Part shown: piece by piece, positions 47,161 to 59,099 of the stretch
Position numbering within the stretch: position 1 is the stretch's first letter
Layout of the letters: each line of letters begins with the position of its first letter
DNA from: Eucommia ulmoides
Taxonomy: Eukaryota; Streptophyta; Magnoliopsida; Garryales; Eucommiaceae
Length of the DNA: 64,000 nucleotides
Assembly (NCBI GenBank): GCA_016647705.1
Contig: CM028326.1
Coordinates: 30,453,401 to 30,517,400, forward strand
Direction: 5' to 3'
Position numbers and translations under genes: made by a program
The notes under the pieces: generated by a model
Database searches by the model: none
What the model saw: the letters and a program-made list of their open reading frames with translations, nothing else
Told to the model about the DNA's origin: nothing

Positions 47161-47322
47161 AGATAGGGGACCAGGACCTGGTCTATTCAGAATCAGACGG
47201 ACTGTACCTTAGAGAGAAGTAAAAAGACATTGTAGACAAAAGAAGAAAAAGTATTGTGCTCAGAAGAGGTCGGTTGGATCACTCACGTTACTCTAATACG
47301 AAGGAATGAGCGTGTGTAAGTA

Positions 47323-47334
47323 CCTATTTATAGG
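47323..47334 (-). promoter_or_regulatory. TATA-like box before the Tat-3 antisense gene
   Basis: The minus strand reads CCTATAAATAGG, about 170 bases upstream of the first antisense-gene sequence and inside the element rather than in its LTR. Compare 50529-50536 in Tat-2. Confidence 0.5.
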
Positions 47335-47550
47335 TGAGCCAGGAAGTCGAATGGTCGCGTTAATCGACCGTCTCGCACATTCGCTCAGGTGGCAGTAAAA
47401 CTTCTCACGGAAGCCAGGTAATGACCAACCGAGCTCTTTTTTGATACTGGGCAGATTCACCCTGAGCTCGGAGCTCCGTTCTCCAACCAGTGAGAAAAAA
47501 AAAACTTGGCGCCTCATATTCCATCTCCGCACTAAGACTTGGGGGGTAAC

Positions 47551-48177
47551 TGATGTGGGTGAAAATCAATCAGTCTCTATGTGGTGCCACCTGGGCCTGC
47601 CACGTAAACCAACATAGAACACGTCTTCAGACGGCTTAATCAACCTAGTGTCCCATTAGCCTAGCATTCCATCAGGTCGATAATCTAGCAAGACTCGAAT
47701 CACTGGCTAAGAATTATCTATAAGTATTGAGGTTCCAATCAGTGAGGTCCAAGTCGGTATACTCACCTCGGTGTCTACACCGGTGTTCAAGTTGGCTCAT
47801 CCATTGTCCCCATGGCACGACCCATGGACTTATCTGTTAGCATTCAAAGGTCCAGGCCCATAGCTCTAATCCCTTCATGCGCCCTTTTTCCCATCCACGT
47901 GCCGTGTTAAGGTAGATAACCGAGCTTAAGGCCTTAATCTTCGAGACGCTAATCAGATTCTCGTCTATAAAAGAAAAGTGTGGACAAGTGTTTTAAGAGG
48001 TTAAAAAAAAGTAACTGCTTTTAGTATATTCAAAGCATCCTTAAATTCTTCCCCCCCAGCTCTTACTCTCACACTGAAAGGGATACGCCAGGCCAACCCC
48101 GGCAAGTCCTGTGTACAGGTATCGATCCGAAGACCAGGCTAGACAACGCCGGCCCAGCTCGGTCATTTGTAGATTCA
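47551..48177 (+). repeat. Tat-3 3' LTR
   Basis: Starts TGATGTGGGTGAAAATC right after the purine tract ACTTGGGGGGTAAC (47537-47550) and ends near TTTGTAGATTCA. There is no partner in the window, since the 5' end of the element is missing. The C-rich CTTCCCCCCCAGCTCTTACTC and GTACAGGTATCG parts suit the R-U5 side. Confidence 0.65.
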
Positions 48178-49045
48178 AGGATAAAAAAACTTAAGGAATT
48201 CAGTTTCTCCAAAGGCAATTTCCAAATCACCAGTCATTCTCCACATGGACGCTAACCAGCCCATACTATTAGTCGTTCCATTTTTTACACCAATACTAAT
48301 TTTTGTGATACAATTTCCATGAGCATTTAGCATACTCCATTCCTTGACTAAAATGTCTTTCCATGAGAATTTAGCATTTAGCATACTCCATTCCATGAGC
48401 ATTTAGCATACTCCATTTAGCATATTTATGTTTCCTTTCACTTTGATTTTTTATCTTATTGTCCATCATCTTTGCTTTCGTCACACTACAAATAATAAAT
48501 TATGAACATTGCAAGTAGATCAGTTATAAAAAAATCAACGTAGTTGACTTAAAAAATATCATAGTATAATGAATGAAGCGTTAGCCCTACATCAAACCAC
48601 AATAGGTAAATATTTAAATGAGAGTAAGAAAAGCTCAAGAACTTATTTGAAAAAATACAATTCGTAATTTCAAATAAAAAAATTTGTAACTTGCGGCCAA
48701 CAACTTAAATCTTTTAACTTGAACATGTAAAAATATTTTCCTCAATGGTTTTCTAATGTATTTTGTTTCTATCAAAATGAATTGGAATGAATAGAGGAAG
48801 AGAACAATAGAGACAAACATATCGTTAAATACACCCCTTACAACAACACATCTTCTTCTTTTTTCGTTGGTGGTGTAAACACATGTAGATGAGCCTACTT
48901 TTGCGGGAAAATACTATCAGTGGTGGGAGGAGAGAGTGAGAGAGAGAGAAAATGGGGAAAAGCATAAATAAAAAATAAAGAAGGAAATAGGCGGGAGGAT
49001 AACAAGGAAAAAACAATTGACTAAGCAAGTATTTTCAAACGGTTA
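48178..49045. other. AT-rich intergenic DNA with short CATTTAGCATACTCCATT repeats
   Basis: CATTTAGCATACTCCATT occurs about three times at 48321-48420. A minus-strand frame (48175-48402) holds MGWLASMWRMTGDLEIAFGE, which has a protein-like look, but I recognise no family. The Tat-2 target GGTTA is at 49041-49045. Confidence 0.45.
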
Positions 49046-50065
49046 TGTTGATGTCAAATTTTGGTCGACACCAATAGCATGACCCGGTCAGCCTTGTGAG
49101 ATGTTGGGGAGCTCTAGGATAGAGGTCCCTGATCTGGGTAGCTTTTTATCCGCGGAGAAACCCCTAGCTGAGAAGGGGAAGACCAATTTCGGGAAGGGGT
49201 AAGGAGTCTTTCAAGCCGGGAAGAAGAGGAACAGAATGCTCGGTGATCCCTGAAGAGATGAACTAGCACTTTAAATTTGAGCAGTTTCGGGAAGAATCAG
49301 CACTCGAAAACCTGCACGAAGGACTTGCTGGGGTTTTCCAGGTGTGTCCCCTTCGGGGTGAGAATCAGCGTACGAGGGGAAAAATACATAATGGAATTTC
49401 CAAGAAGAGCATAGTAAGAGTAATGAGCCAAATTCACCTACCTCTGAGAAATTGTATGCTCTCCTTTTTATAGGCAAAGTGGTGGTTAGTTTAGGAGCCA
49501 AGCAAGGGTTTAATGTGCCCTCAAGGATCACGTCATGGAGGCCACTTGGTTTGTAGCCAATAGAGGTATGACAAAGGGCTCTTGTTTTGATCATATTTAG
49601 AAGGTATTGGGAGATATTTTGATTCAGGAAGAGACTCATAATAATGATTATGGATATTTTGGGACAATGTAGGATATTTTTGGATAATATGGGATATTTT
49701 GGGGTAATCAAAAGGTGTAAAATCGAGCTAGCTTGGGGACAAACGGAGGAGAACATTACCATGTTGCGGCCGAGATAAGGAGGTGAGTTATTTCCCTACC
49801 CAAATGGAGACGGAAAGGGGGGCATTGCACCAATGGAGAACAGTGAGATGGGGAGTGGTTGCCCATCCCAGCGATAACTTGCGGATCATCCCATACAGCG
49901 TCGAGCCCTTCAGAGTGACTGGTATTGCTTAGGAGACTTCCCTTCTAGATATATTTCTTACACTTAAGCTTCTAGTGCGCTTTGAACTTCAAATTTTGTA
50001 GGGAATCGAGCGCACGTGGTGGCCTTTGATTGGGTGTGTTGGAGTGACCATTTTCATACCCATCA
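49046..50065 (-). repeat. Tat-2 3' LTR
   Basis: TGTTGATGTCAAATTTTGG to CATACCCATCA. A minus-strand frame of 163 residues inside it (49271-49762) has a counterpart in the other LTR and is LTR read-through, not a gene. Confidence 0.92.
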
Positions 50066-50528
50066 GTAGCCTCCCAGTCCCTAGTCTTTTCTGGAGCTTT
50101 TATGTTACTATTGGAGTATTTTGAGGTGTTTGAGACTTTGTTTAACCATTGCGGAGCATAGCACAGGGGCAGGCCATTTTTTCGGGTAGAGGATGGACGA
50201 TTTTGGGATGGGAACGACCAGTCTGAGAACAGAGAGGATGGCCGGAGAATTCAAACGGGCAATCTGAGAATAGTAATGAGTGGCCTACCCTAGATTAGCT
50301 TGAAAAGTTATGAACGGTCACGTGAGCGTCCTATCGCATCACGTCTCTCCGCTGGCACTTCTTGGGTGACGACTCTTCAATGGTGCCTTTTTAATGTGAA
50401 TGGGCTTGCCGCCTGTCCAACCTCCAGGGAGAAGACACGTGGTTGTACGACTTCTGAATGGCATGCCCCTCCCAGGCGCTTTTATAACGCTGTTGGGTAT
50501 AACGGTTGGGGTGGATGAATGTCCCCAC

Positions 50529-50536
50529 TATATAAA
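50529..50536 (+). promoter_or_regulatory. TATA box before the Tat-2 antisense gene
   Basis: TATATAAA in CCACTATATAAAGAGGG, inside the element about 460 bp past the 3' LTR. About 70 bases on, TTTTTGGTAAGTAACTC looks like a leader-intron donor, and the antisense-gene sequence follows. Confidence 0.6.
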
Positions 50537-50579
50537 GAGGGCCACCTGAATTCTTTTTTCACTTTCTTGCGATTTTGTC

Positions 50580-53197
50580 TTGGTGGAGTACCAACTTTTT
50601 GGTAAGTAACTCTCTTCCTTCCAAAATGTCTTTGTCTTTTTCTACCTTTGGTGCTGGGTCCATGTCGGTGTCTGCCACTTCTGTGCAGGCCCCAAATATT
50701 TCTCTCATCTGCCAAGTAAACCTTTATCTGGCCTTACCTCCCTGCCCGGGGGAACGAGCAAGTTCTCCACATGGCGTAGAGCCCTCCGGCAATCATGATG
50801 GCAATGATGGTACTGGGTCTATTAATGGCCCCACCATAGAGGCAGCTCTGAGCCCAAGTGACGAGGTCGAGGTATAGGAGGAGGCAGTGTCAAGAAATAA
50901 CCTCGTTTGGGATATTGAAGTGATAATGGCGGAAAAAAAAATCCGAAAAGCTTAGAGCCTTCACACGATCCTGGATGGGGTGGAGACTCGTCTCCCTCGC
51001 CTGGAGGACAGGGCTTGCGCCCCCCTTGAGGGATTTATTACGGTGTACAAGGAGCATATGCGTGGAGGTTTACGGTTCTCGATCCATCCGTGGATTCGGA
51101 CCCTTTGCGAGGAATACAAGCTGTGTCCATCGTAGCTTACTCCTAATTGCATCCGGGCCTTCGTGGCTTCTTTTATTATTTTCAAGGCTAAGTGACTGGA
51201 ACCATCCCTAGATTTATTCAAATCCTTGTTTTTTCCGAAATCCATACCCTTCAGGAAGAGGTAGTGTTATGTGGCTTCACGGCGACAATTCCTTTCGGGC
51301 TTGGAAGAGTCAGTGAAGAATTGGAAACCCCAGTACTTCTTTTTGGGAGGAGATGACTGGGATTTGGTCCCGATGAGAAGAGGGTCAACCCCATTCCCAA
51401 GGAGTGGGGTGTTGTAGGTGAGCATGTCTTTATTTGTGAGTGTTTTGTTAATTACACAACCGTTTTCTTGGTATTCTGACCGTTTTGCATTTTGTCTTTG
51501 TGCCTTGGAACAGTTCCGGAGAAAGCAAAAGGGAAAAGAATAAGACCGAGTACCACAATCAAACTACAAAGAGGGGTCGTCTGGGAGACGAAGTACAAGA
51601 ACGTGAACCAGTTGCTAGAGTCGACGTTATACTACCGCTATTTCTATTATGCACCTGGTCTTTTGATTCCAGAGATTGAAGAGAATACCACCAACGGTAA
51701 AGTTTCTCCTTCTCGAAAATTGTAGTTTTTTGAATTTTTTACTATTTTTCTCTTATCCATTCCTTTATACTGCTTTGGGATAGATGGACAAGATTGCATT
51801 GACGAAGCTATTAAAGGAGAGGGTCGTAGCCGCGAAGGCAGAGGATGAGAAGAAGAATGGCCTCCTTCCTCAAGTAGAAGTCCCTCGAGTGGAGACTATT
51901 AAGGTAGATGAGGGAATTAACAAAATGAGTGTCGCTGGAGAAGCCTATTTCGGGACAGGGAGTCTGCCAAGGAGGATCACGAGGAGGGAGCTACAGCGGC
52001 TAGAAGCCGAAGCTGCTGCTAGGAAGGATGTCCTCTCACGACCTGAACAAGCGCCCATACCTTCGTTTGGGAAGAGCAGCTTGGGGGTCGGTCAGGAAAA
52101 AGGAAAGAGAAATGTATGATGGTTTGACACATAGGGGGCCAAAAAGACAAGGGTTAAGAGGGCTTCCACAACCCCCAGCCGAGCAAAGTCTCTACCCTAG
52201 AACCAACCCCGATCTCAAGCACTAGAATTCTCCTCGAGCAAGGGGCCATGGAGTATCCAGAGATGCTATCTACTTATATCAACCGTATCATTCTACCCAA
52301 GAACAAAGAAAAAATTAGTGTTGAGACGGACACGCAAATCCTTACAAAGTTGGAGAGAGATGAATTGCTGGTAAGGCCAACACCAGAAGTTTGTTTAGGT
52401 TTTTTATCGTAACTTTCCTTAGAACTATTAACATAATCAGCCTCTCCCTTCTTTATGTCTTGCAGGTGCTGTCCAGAGTCTCTTTTGTGATGGGTCTCCT
52501 CAATGCTGCTCACGAAAGAGAGCAAAATCTTGATAAAAAACGTAAGCAACTCTTCGAGCAGCATAAAGAGCACGTGAACCAAGAAAAACGATGGCACGAG
52601 ATGAGAAAAATAATGATGACCAACGAGGAGAAAGCCAAGGAGGAGCTAAAGAAGGTAACGGAGGAGAATACACAACTGAATGAGAAGAATACAAAACTTT
52701 CTGAGGAGAAAATGGACGTCGAATCCCGTTACAGCTGGCTCGAGGCCGACCTCGCCGCCGTTAGGGACAGAATAGAGAGAATACAGAAGGAACATGACGT
52801 TGTCATTGCAAAGGCCAGGGAAGATGCTTTAGAAGAATAGAAGAAGTCCAATGTCTTTACCAACATGAAAATGCTTATGGCCGCCGAGATGGTGGAAAGC
52901 GACCACAGATACACAATCCGAAACTTGCACTGGCAACACCCTAACTTCTCTTTGGATGACATTGGGATGGACTATTCTAATACTGAAGAGGATGTTGGCC
53001 CCAAGACAATGGATGTTGCTCTAGGAGAATGGAGTAAATGAGCAATGGCGACGGCAGCTGATGCCGAGATGGGGGAGATTAGAGTTGACCCAGAAGATGT
53101 TGAAATCGAAATGGGGGTAGTAAACGTAGGTTTGGACGAAACGGATACCATTCCAGGGATCATTATGACCAGGCAGGATGAACCCCTTGTTGGTTAA
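50580..53197 (+). pseudogene. Tat-2 antisense extra gene (Transposase_28-like plus coiled coil), fossil
   Basis: Pieces: 50626-50877 (Ser/Gly/Pro-rich head ending in an acidic stretch), about 51040-51180 (MRGGLRFSIHPWIRTLCEEY, matching the AGLRFPLHPF-type core of the family), 51492-51725 (domain end), 51784-52119 (Lys/Glu-rich, with RRITRRELQRLEAEAAARKD), 52391-52840 (a coiled coil of over 100 residues, EKRWHEMRKIMMTNEEKAKE) and an acidic tail to about 53197. Opposite strand to gag and integrase. Same order of parts as in Tat-1. The gaps between pieces have splice-like edges in places (for example GTAAGT near 50600). It is broken, and its function is unknown. Confidence 0.76.
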
Positions 53198-53199
53198 GG

Positions 53200-53264
53200 C
53201 AAAACTAATCCACCCCCCATTAATCAAGAAGAAATCTCAGCCCCCTAAAAAAAAAAAACTTGAG

Positions 53265-53295
<31 letters not shown>

Positions 53296-54880
53296 GTGTC
53301 CCAGCCCCCTTTGCCTGGACAAGGGCCTTTTTGCAACGATTGTTGGGAATGTAATTGAACACTTGTTGAATAGATGAATATTCCTTATCTCTTTTTCGGT
53401 AGATTTTGATCACTTGTAGTTTTTCCTTATTGCTCCTTTGAGTTTGTGAATGCATGCCTTGATATATCTATGTTCTTGTCTATTTTATTTGTCAATAAGA
53501 AGTTAATTTGTTCAAAAACAGAAGAGATTCCCTTTCCCGGTAATAGAGTTTTACTCTTATCCCCGTCTCAAAAATGTCCTCACTTAGGTAATTAGAGAGT
53601 TGCTTTAAACTTATCTTGGAGAGACACTTGAGCTTCTACTCGACTTGACCACTATGCCCCCTTCACAGTAGTATTTGGAGACTTGATCATTCTGGGCTGT
53701 GATGCATACTTTCTTCTTGACCTTGGAAATATTGTGCCCTTGGCGGATAATCCACAACACTTGGGCAATTTTGTAATTTTTTCTTGAAAATTCAAGTTTT
53801 TTGGCCGTTTACCTCCACGCCCCTTCTCGGTCATCCATCCGAGAAGAAGTCACGTTTCCTTTTTAAGAATTAACTCCCCTTCTCAGGAAGTACTATTTCA
53901 TATTATTTTACCATATCCATAGCCTCCCTACCCCATAGCCTAGCATCTGAGTAGAGATCGGGTGGTAGGTCAATATTTCGGGGTTGGTACTTAGTATGGA
54001 AATTGGCCCTCACGATCCCTAAGTAGGTGTCTCCTGGTCGACCCCCTATGGCTGGTCACAGGTGGGTTCTCCTTAATAAGGCGTATTGTAAAGCCTGTTC
54101 AGGTTATCCCAAAATTGTCTTGCCAGGGACATCTTCCCTTTGTGTCGCCTGAGCTGGGCTCAGCTGTAAGGGTCGAGATGCTTACCTATAGGTCCTCATA
54201 CCCGACTGATATAAGCGCCATCGGAAGATGATAGCTATCAATCTTCGGGCCCATGCTACTGACCTGAGGAGAGGGTCTGGTCACATCCCTGATGCAACGC
54301 GTCGGGATGGGTTTCGCGAAGGAGATTACCCTTGGCGCAAAGCGCTGGGATACCGTGTTGATGCAATGCAGAGTTGAGGGTGGCACGTCTTCGTCCGAGA
54401 TAGGACAGAGGGATGCTCATCCCACCGCATCTGCAATTTGAAGGGTAGTGGGAAGAGTTGTGCATCCCAATCCGAGATAGGATAGGGGCTGTACTTCACG
54501 GCCACCAGCAAAATTTGGAGAATGGGGGGCTAGTTTAACAAAATATTACTTCCATTCATATGGAGATAATGTACAGACTTTGAAAAAAAATTTACAAGTC
54601 CATTAGTGCTTCCGCTTTGGGGTAGTATCACTTCAGATGTTCTGCGTTCCACGGGTACCTTAGGGGGCACCCTTCTCGGTTTCAAAATCATAAGTAGCAG
54701 GGCGGGCAATACAGGTAACACAATATAGCCTTTCTTAAGATGGGATGAGTTTTTCGGCAATTAAATCCTTGGTGACTAGGGTTACCTTATAGAGGACAAA
54801 GTCGCCAACATCAAATGACCGAGGATGGACCCTTCTATTGTAATACCTGGCCGCCATTTATTGATAAGCCGCATGTCGAA
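53200..54880 (-). other. Tat-2 region between integrase and antisense gene
   Basis: Noncoding, with homopolymer runs at about 53246-53300 and loosely repeated words (TCGAGATGCTTACC, GGATGCTCATCCC, GAGATAGGA) at about 54150-54500. It corresponds in place to the tandem arrays of the other Tat copies. Confidence 0.5.
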
Positions 54881-54887
54881 TACGGGC

Positions 54888-56115
54888 TCATTCTTTTTTC
54901 TCTTCAAGAAGATCAAGGTTAAAAGCTAACAAGGCATTGTTTTCATCTTGGTTGAAGATCATTGTTGTCCGGGAAGAGAGTACTCCAATTTCGGCTGGAA
55001 TTACCACCTCGGAACCGAAAGTCATCACAAAAGGAGTTTCTCTCGCAGGGGTCTTTGCTGTAGTATGATACGCCCAGAGAATAGGGCTCACATCTTCTAC
55101 CCATCTTCTTTTTTATTTGTCGAGTCTGGTCTTGAGTCCGTGGAGGATGGTGCGGTTGGTTATTTCCACTTGTCCGTTAGCCTGGGGTGTCCTGGGGATG
55201 AGAAGTGAGTCTAAATCCCCAAATTGGCACATAACTCCCCCAAAGAGGTCATTGTCGAACTGTTTTTCGTTGTCAAAGATGATGGCCCTGGGTATGCCAA
55301 AGCGACACACAATACTTTCCCATACGAAATCTCAGATCCTTTCTTTGGTGATTCATGCAAATGGCTTGGCTTTTACCTATTTCGTGAAATAGTCGATGGT
55401 GACAACGAGAAATTTTCTATGCCTTGTCCTTTGGGAGAATGGACCAAGAAGGTCAATCCCCCACTGGGTGAAGGGCCAAGGACTCGTCATAGGGATGAGA
55501 ATGGTTAGAGGTTGTTGGGGATGAGAGGCGAATCGTTGACATTTATCGCATTTTTTTATAAACTCCATGGAATCTTTGTGCATATCCGGCCAGAAGTATC
55601 CGTAGCGGATGAGCTTTAAAACCATGGACCTTCCTCCTGACTGGTTGCCACACATCCCTTCGTGGACTTCTTTCATTATGTAATCAGACTCTTCTGGCCT
55701 CAACCAATGGGAGTATGGTCCCGAGAAAGATCTCTGATAAAGTACATCATCAATGAGGGTATATCTTTCTGCCCTGTACCTAATTTGCCTAGCCTCAACT
55801 TGGTCAGAGGGGAGTGCTATGTTCAAAAGGTACTCCCTTATTGGATCCATCCAAGTTAGAGCATCAGAAATGGCACATATAGTGGCCATCTTGTCAGAAA
55901 CTGCGGTGCTTGGTTCTTCCAAATATTCCACATGAACGCTTTATTTCAAGGTGAGCTCCACGGCGGAGGCCATGTTGGCTAAAGCTTCAGCTTGTCGATT
56001 CTCTTCCCAGGGAATTTGGCATACTTCGATTATTTCAAAATTTTCTATAAGTATCTTTGCTCTTCCGAGATAAGCTATCATACTTGGGTCCTTGGCGGCA
56101 TATTCACTCATCGGT
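54888..56115 (-). pseudogene. Tat-2 RNase H tail and integrase, fossil
   Basis: The RNase H tail (EENRQAEALANMAS, near 55960-56010) is followed by the linker and the integrase finger (HEGMCGNQSGGR, CDKCQRF) in 55377-55931, then the core motifs IDYFTK, FDNEKQFDND and PQANGQVEITNR in 55113-55310, and the C-terminal start (AYHTTAKTPARETPF) in 54888-55091. A standard Ty3/Gypsy integrase in a few broken pieces. Confidence 0.88.
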
Positions 56116-56119
56116 TAAA

Positions 56120-57756
56120 TGTCCACGATCACGGTAGAACTCATAATATTTAGAAACCGTTTTCCCCATGGGTTGCTTCATGGGAAGAGGGGCTGGTGGG
56201 AAGAATCATCTTTTTGAATTTTTGGCAAAAATCATCTATATAGATACAGTGAGGGGCGTCAGCCTTGGGCGATTCCTTGGGGGTGGAGGGTGTCTCCGAT
56301 CCCTGGGAAGAGGGCCTAGTCTCCCCTCCGCGAGCAACCTCCGCGATCCTTATGCCCTGCCCGATCCTTCCTCTAGTCGATTTTTTCGCTTCTGATTCTC
56401 TTCTCACTCTCTCTTCACAATATCTCTGAGGTTGGCTTGGTAGGAGCTTATACGTTGGGTAAAAGCAGTATCCAAATTCGGTGCAGGATAAGAATACAAG
56501 TTATAAGATAGTCTTCGGTGTCGTAACCCGTCAATGAAGGCGTTCAAGGCCACGACGTCTGGAATGTTACTACAGCTTGAACTTTCATTGTGGAAACGAG
56601 CGACGAAATCACCCAAAGTTTCAGTGGCCTCTTATTAGAGGGTGAAAAGGTGAGCTGCCGTTTTAGGTCTCCGCAAGGAACAGTCAAACTGGGCTAAAAC
56701 AATTGCTCTAGTTGGGTAAATATAGAGATAGATACAGGAGTTAACTCTCAGTACCACACACTGGCTATCCCGGTAAGAGTAAGGGGGAACGATTTGTATC
56801 GTACCGCCATGGATACCGTATGCATGTCCATAAATACGATAAAAATTGAGAGATGATCGCTAGGGTCAGTGGTCCCATCGTAGGGGGTTATTGGTGGACT
56901 GGGGAACCTATAGGGGACCACTTCAAGTACGAAGGGGATTTTGTACCTAAAGGGAGTCCTGCCGCTTTCCCAGGGCCCACGTCTAGATAAGTACTGTCTC
57001 CATCTCGGTAATGCTCCTTTTCAACACCGTTTCTCTCTTGGGGGGCACTGTCACGTAACTCGCAACTACTCCTAATCTATGCCTCTCGACGGGAGGGGAG
57101 TGGGAATTAACCTCTCTAGTACGGTAAGCTCTATTATCCGCACGAGTAACGTTACTGTGAGTCCTTCTCGTATGGCAATCATGGCATTCATGATGATCCT
57201 CTGCTCGGCGAGCCCATAAGGGCAAAGATGTAGAATTGAAAACTAGTGGTGGAGTTGGAATCTTTTCTCTATTTTGTTGATCACGCAGACGAGGTTGTTC
57301 CCTAGATATGTGCCCTTTAGAGTGAATGACACGGCCTGATTCATGGTGGGGATTCCCATTACATGGCGGAGAGCCGGTCCCTCTCGATCAAGAGCAGGTT
57401 CCAGGTAGCGTTCCTCCTCTCCCGTGCCCTGGAGAACCAACCCTCTTTGATTCTAGGCTGGTGGCAGACGCGATAGGATCGTCTTGAGGCAGGTGTGAAA
57501 CTGACACAACTGACGCTCAAAATTATTGAACCACATCGCTTCGACAGCTTCGGAATGAGGTTCAGGATGGGGGGTTGGTAAGTGGAGCCGATGGGCCTGC
57601 TTGATTGATAAGGAGAGCATTTTCTTCCTCTTTCGGGATGTAGAGGATAATCCTCGCATCCAGTCGGGGATTTCTTGACATTTCACCAGCTAGGTTGCTA
57701 TCCACCATGCTGTTAGGGTCTCTTGGCTGCAAAGATTGACCAGACCTTGTAATCAT
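56120..57756 (-). pseudogene. Tat-2 gag region, fossil
   Basis: Starts near 57756 with MITRSGQSLQPRDPNSMVDS and an acidic, proline-rich stretch (57453-57756). The gag core is in 56404-56616 (MGDFVARFHNESSSC, LNAFIDGLRHRRL). A zinc-knuckle-like YYEFYRDRGHLTDE lies at the far end near 56115-56160. The order fits Tat-1 gag. Several breaks. Confidence 0.85.
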
Positions 57757-57811
57757 CTATCATCTAGCTAAGATGAGAGCAAACGAGGATCGGATAAAGG
57801 CTTTTAGTAGC

Positions 57812-57834
57812 GATTCCCACAAACGGTGCCAAAC
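57812..57834 (-). promoter_or_regulatory. Tat-2 primer-binding site
   Basis: The minus strand reads GTTTGGCACCGTTTGTGGGA directly after the 5' LTR, the usual form for plant Tat elements. Confidence 0.82.
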
Positions 57835-58858
57835 TGTTGATGTTAAATTTTGGTCGACACTAATAGTATGGCCCGGTCAGCCTTGTGAGATGTTGGAGAG
57901 CTCTAGGATGGAGGTCCCTGACCTGGGTAGTTTCTTCTCCGCGGAGAAACCTCTGGCCGGGAAGGGGAAGACCGATTCCGGGAAGGGGTCGGGAGTCTTT
58001 CAAGCCGGGAAAAAGGGGAGCAAAATACTCGGTGATCCCTGAAGAGATGAACCAACACTTTGAATTTGAGCAGTTCCGGGAAGAATCAGCGTCTGGAAAC
58101 CTGCACGAATGACTTTTTGGGGTTTTCCCGGTGTGTCCCCTCCGGCGTGAAAATCAATGTACGAGGGGAAAAATACATAATGGAATTTCCAAGAAGAGCA
58201 GAGTAAGAGTAATGAGCCAAATTCACCTACCTCTAAGCAATTGTATGCTCTCCTTTTTATAGGCAAAGTGGTGGTTAGTTTAGAAGCTAAGCAAGGGTTT
58301 AATGTCCCCGCAATGATCACATCATAGTGGCCACTTAGTTTGTAGCCAATAGAGGTATGACAATGGGCTCTTGTTTTGGCCATATTTAGAAGGTATTGTG
58401 AGATATTTTGATTGAGAAAGAGAGCCATAATGATGATTATAGATATTTTGGGACAATGTGGGATATTTTGGGGTAATGTGGGATATTTTGGGGTAATCAA
58501 AAGTTGGAAAACCGAGCTAGTTTGGGGACAAACGGAGGAGAACATTGCCCTACTGTGGTTGAGATGAGGAGGTGAGTTACTGCCCTTCCCAAATGGATAG
58601 AGACAGGAATGGGGGGCGTTGCACTGATGTAGAACACTAAGATGGGGAGTAGTTGCCCATCCCGGCGATGACTTGCAGATCGCCCTATGTAGCGTTGAGC
58701 CCTTCAGGGCGACTGGTATGGCTGAGGAGACTTCCTTTCTCGGTATATTTCTGATACTTAAGTTTCTGGTGCGCTTTGAATTTTGGATTTTGTAGGGAAT
58801 CGAGCACACGTGGCGACCTTGATTGGGTGTGTTGGAGTGACCATTTTCACACCCATCA
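57835..58858 (-). repeat. Tat-2 5' LTR
   Basis: TGTTGATGTTAAATTTTGG to CACACCCATCA, followed by the GGTTA target copy. A 269-residue minus-strand frame (58000-58809) crosses most of it; a like frame in the other LTR shows it to be LTR sequence. Confidence 0.92.
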
Positions 58859-59099
58859 GGTTATATTTGTTTAAGTGGTTTTGGGGTATTGCAAATGAAT
58901 GATTGAGATTAAATGTTAGCAAAATTGATGTTGTGAGATTTGAGTGTATCATTAACACTTAAAACATGAATATATCATCGATGGAACGAAAAATAATATC
59001 AAAAGAGCGCATTGAGTTGTGTAAATATTTTTGAAACCATTAAAAAGGAAAACAAAAAATAATTGGAAAACATTTCAATTAACTCTTTGGATGAAATTA

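Larger units (their letters stand above)
32920..48177 (+). mobile_element. Tat-3: Ty3/Gypsy Tat element, 5' end missing, with two nested insertions
   Basis: Parts in order: end of RNase H and integrase (about 32920-34339), Copia-like solo LTR inserted (34340-36650), 3' noncoding region and microsatellite (36660-38200), an antisense-strand extra gene in two parts (38200-39968 and 46651-47160) parted by an inserted Athila-like array (39969-46650), a polypurine tract (about 47536-47550) and the 3' LTR (47551-48177). No gag, protease or RT and no 5' LTR are seen. A dead remnant. Being host to two later insertions, it is older than they are. Confidence 0.82.
49046..58858 (-). mobile_element. Tat-2: Ty3/Gypsy Tat element with both LTRs and antisense gene
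   Basis: LTRs are 49046-50065 and 57835-58858 (about 1.02 kb each, TG...CA), with the 5-bp duplication GGTTA at 49041-49045 and 58859-58863. The PBS is on the minus strand right after the 5' LTR (TTTGGCACCGTTTGTGGGAA). Parts in sense order: gag (about 57756-56120), RNase H tail and integrase (about 56110-54888), then an antisense-strand extra gene (50580-53197), then a purine tract. I recognise no protease or RT. The LTRs differ by about 12% in the first 350 bases I compared and by less further on, so it is probably older than Tat-1. Broken. Confidence 0.92.

Noticed and set aside
48175-48402. Minus-strand frame with MGWLASMWRMTGDLEIAFGE
   Set aside because: Protein-like in part, but short, overlapping repeats and matching no family I know; not enough to call a gene.
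58000-58809. 269-residue minus-strand ORF
   Set aside because: Lies wholly in the Tat-2 5' LTR and has a matching shorter frame in the 3' LTR; LTR sequence, not a gene.
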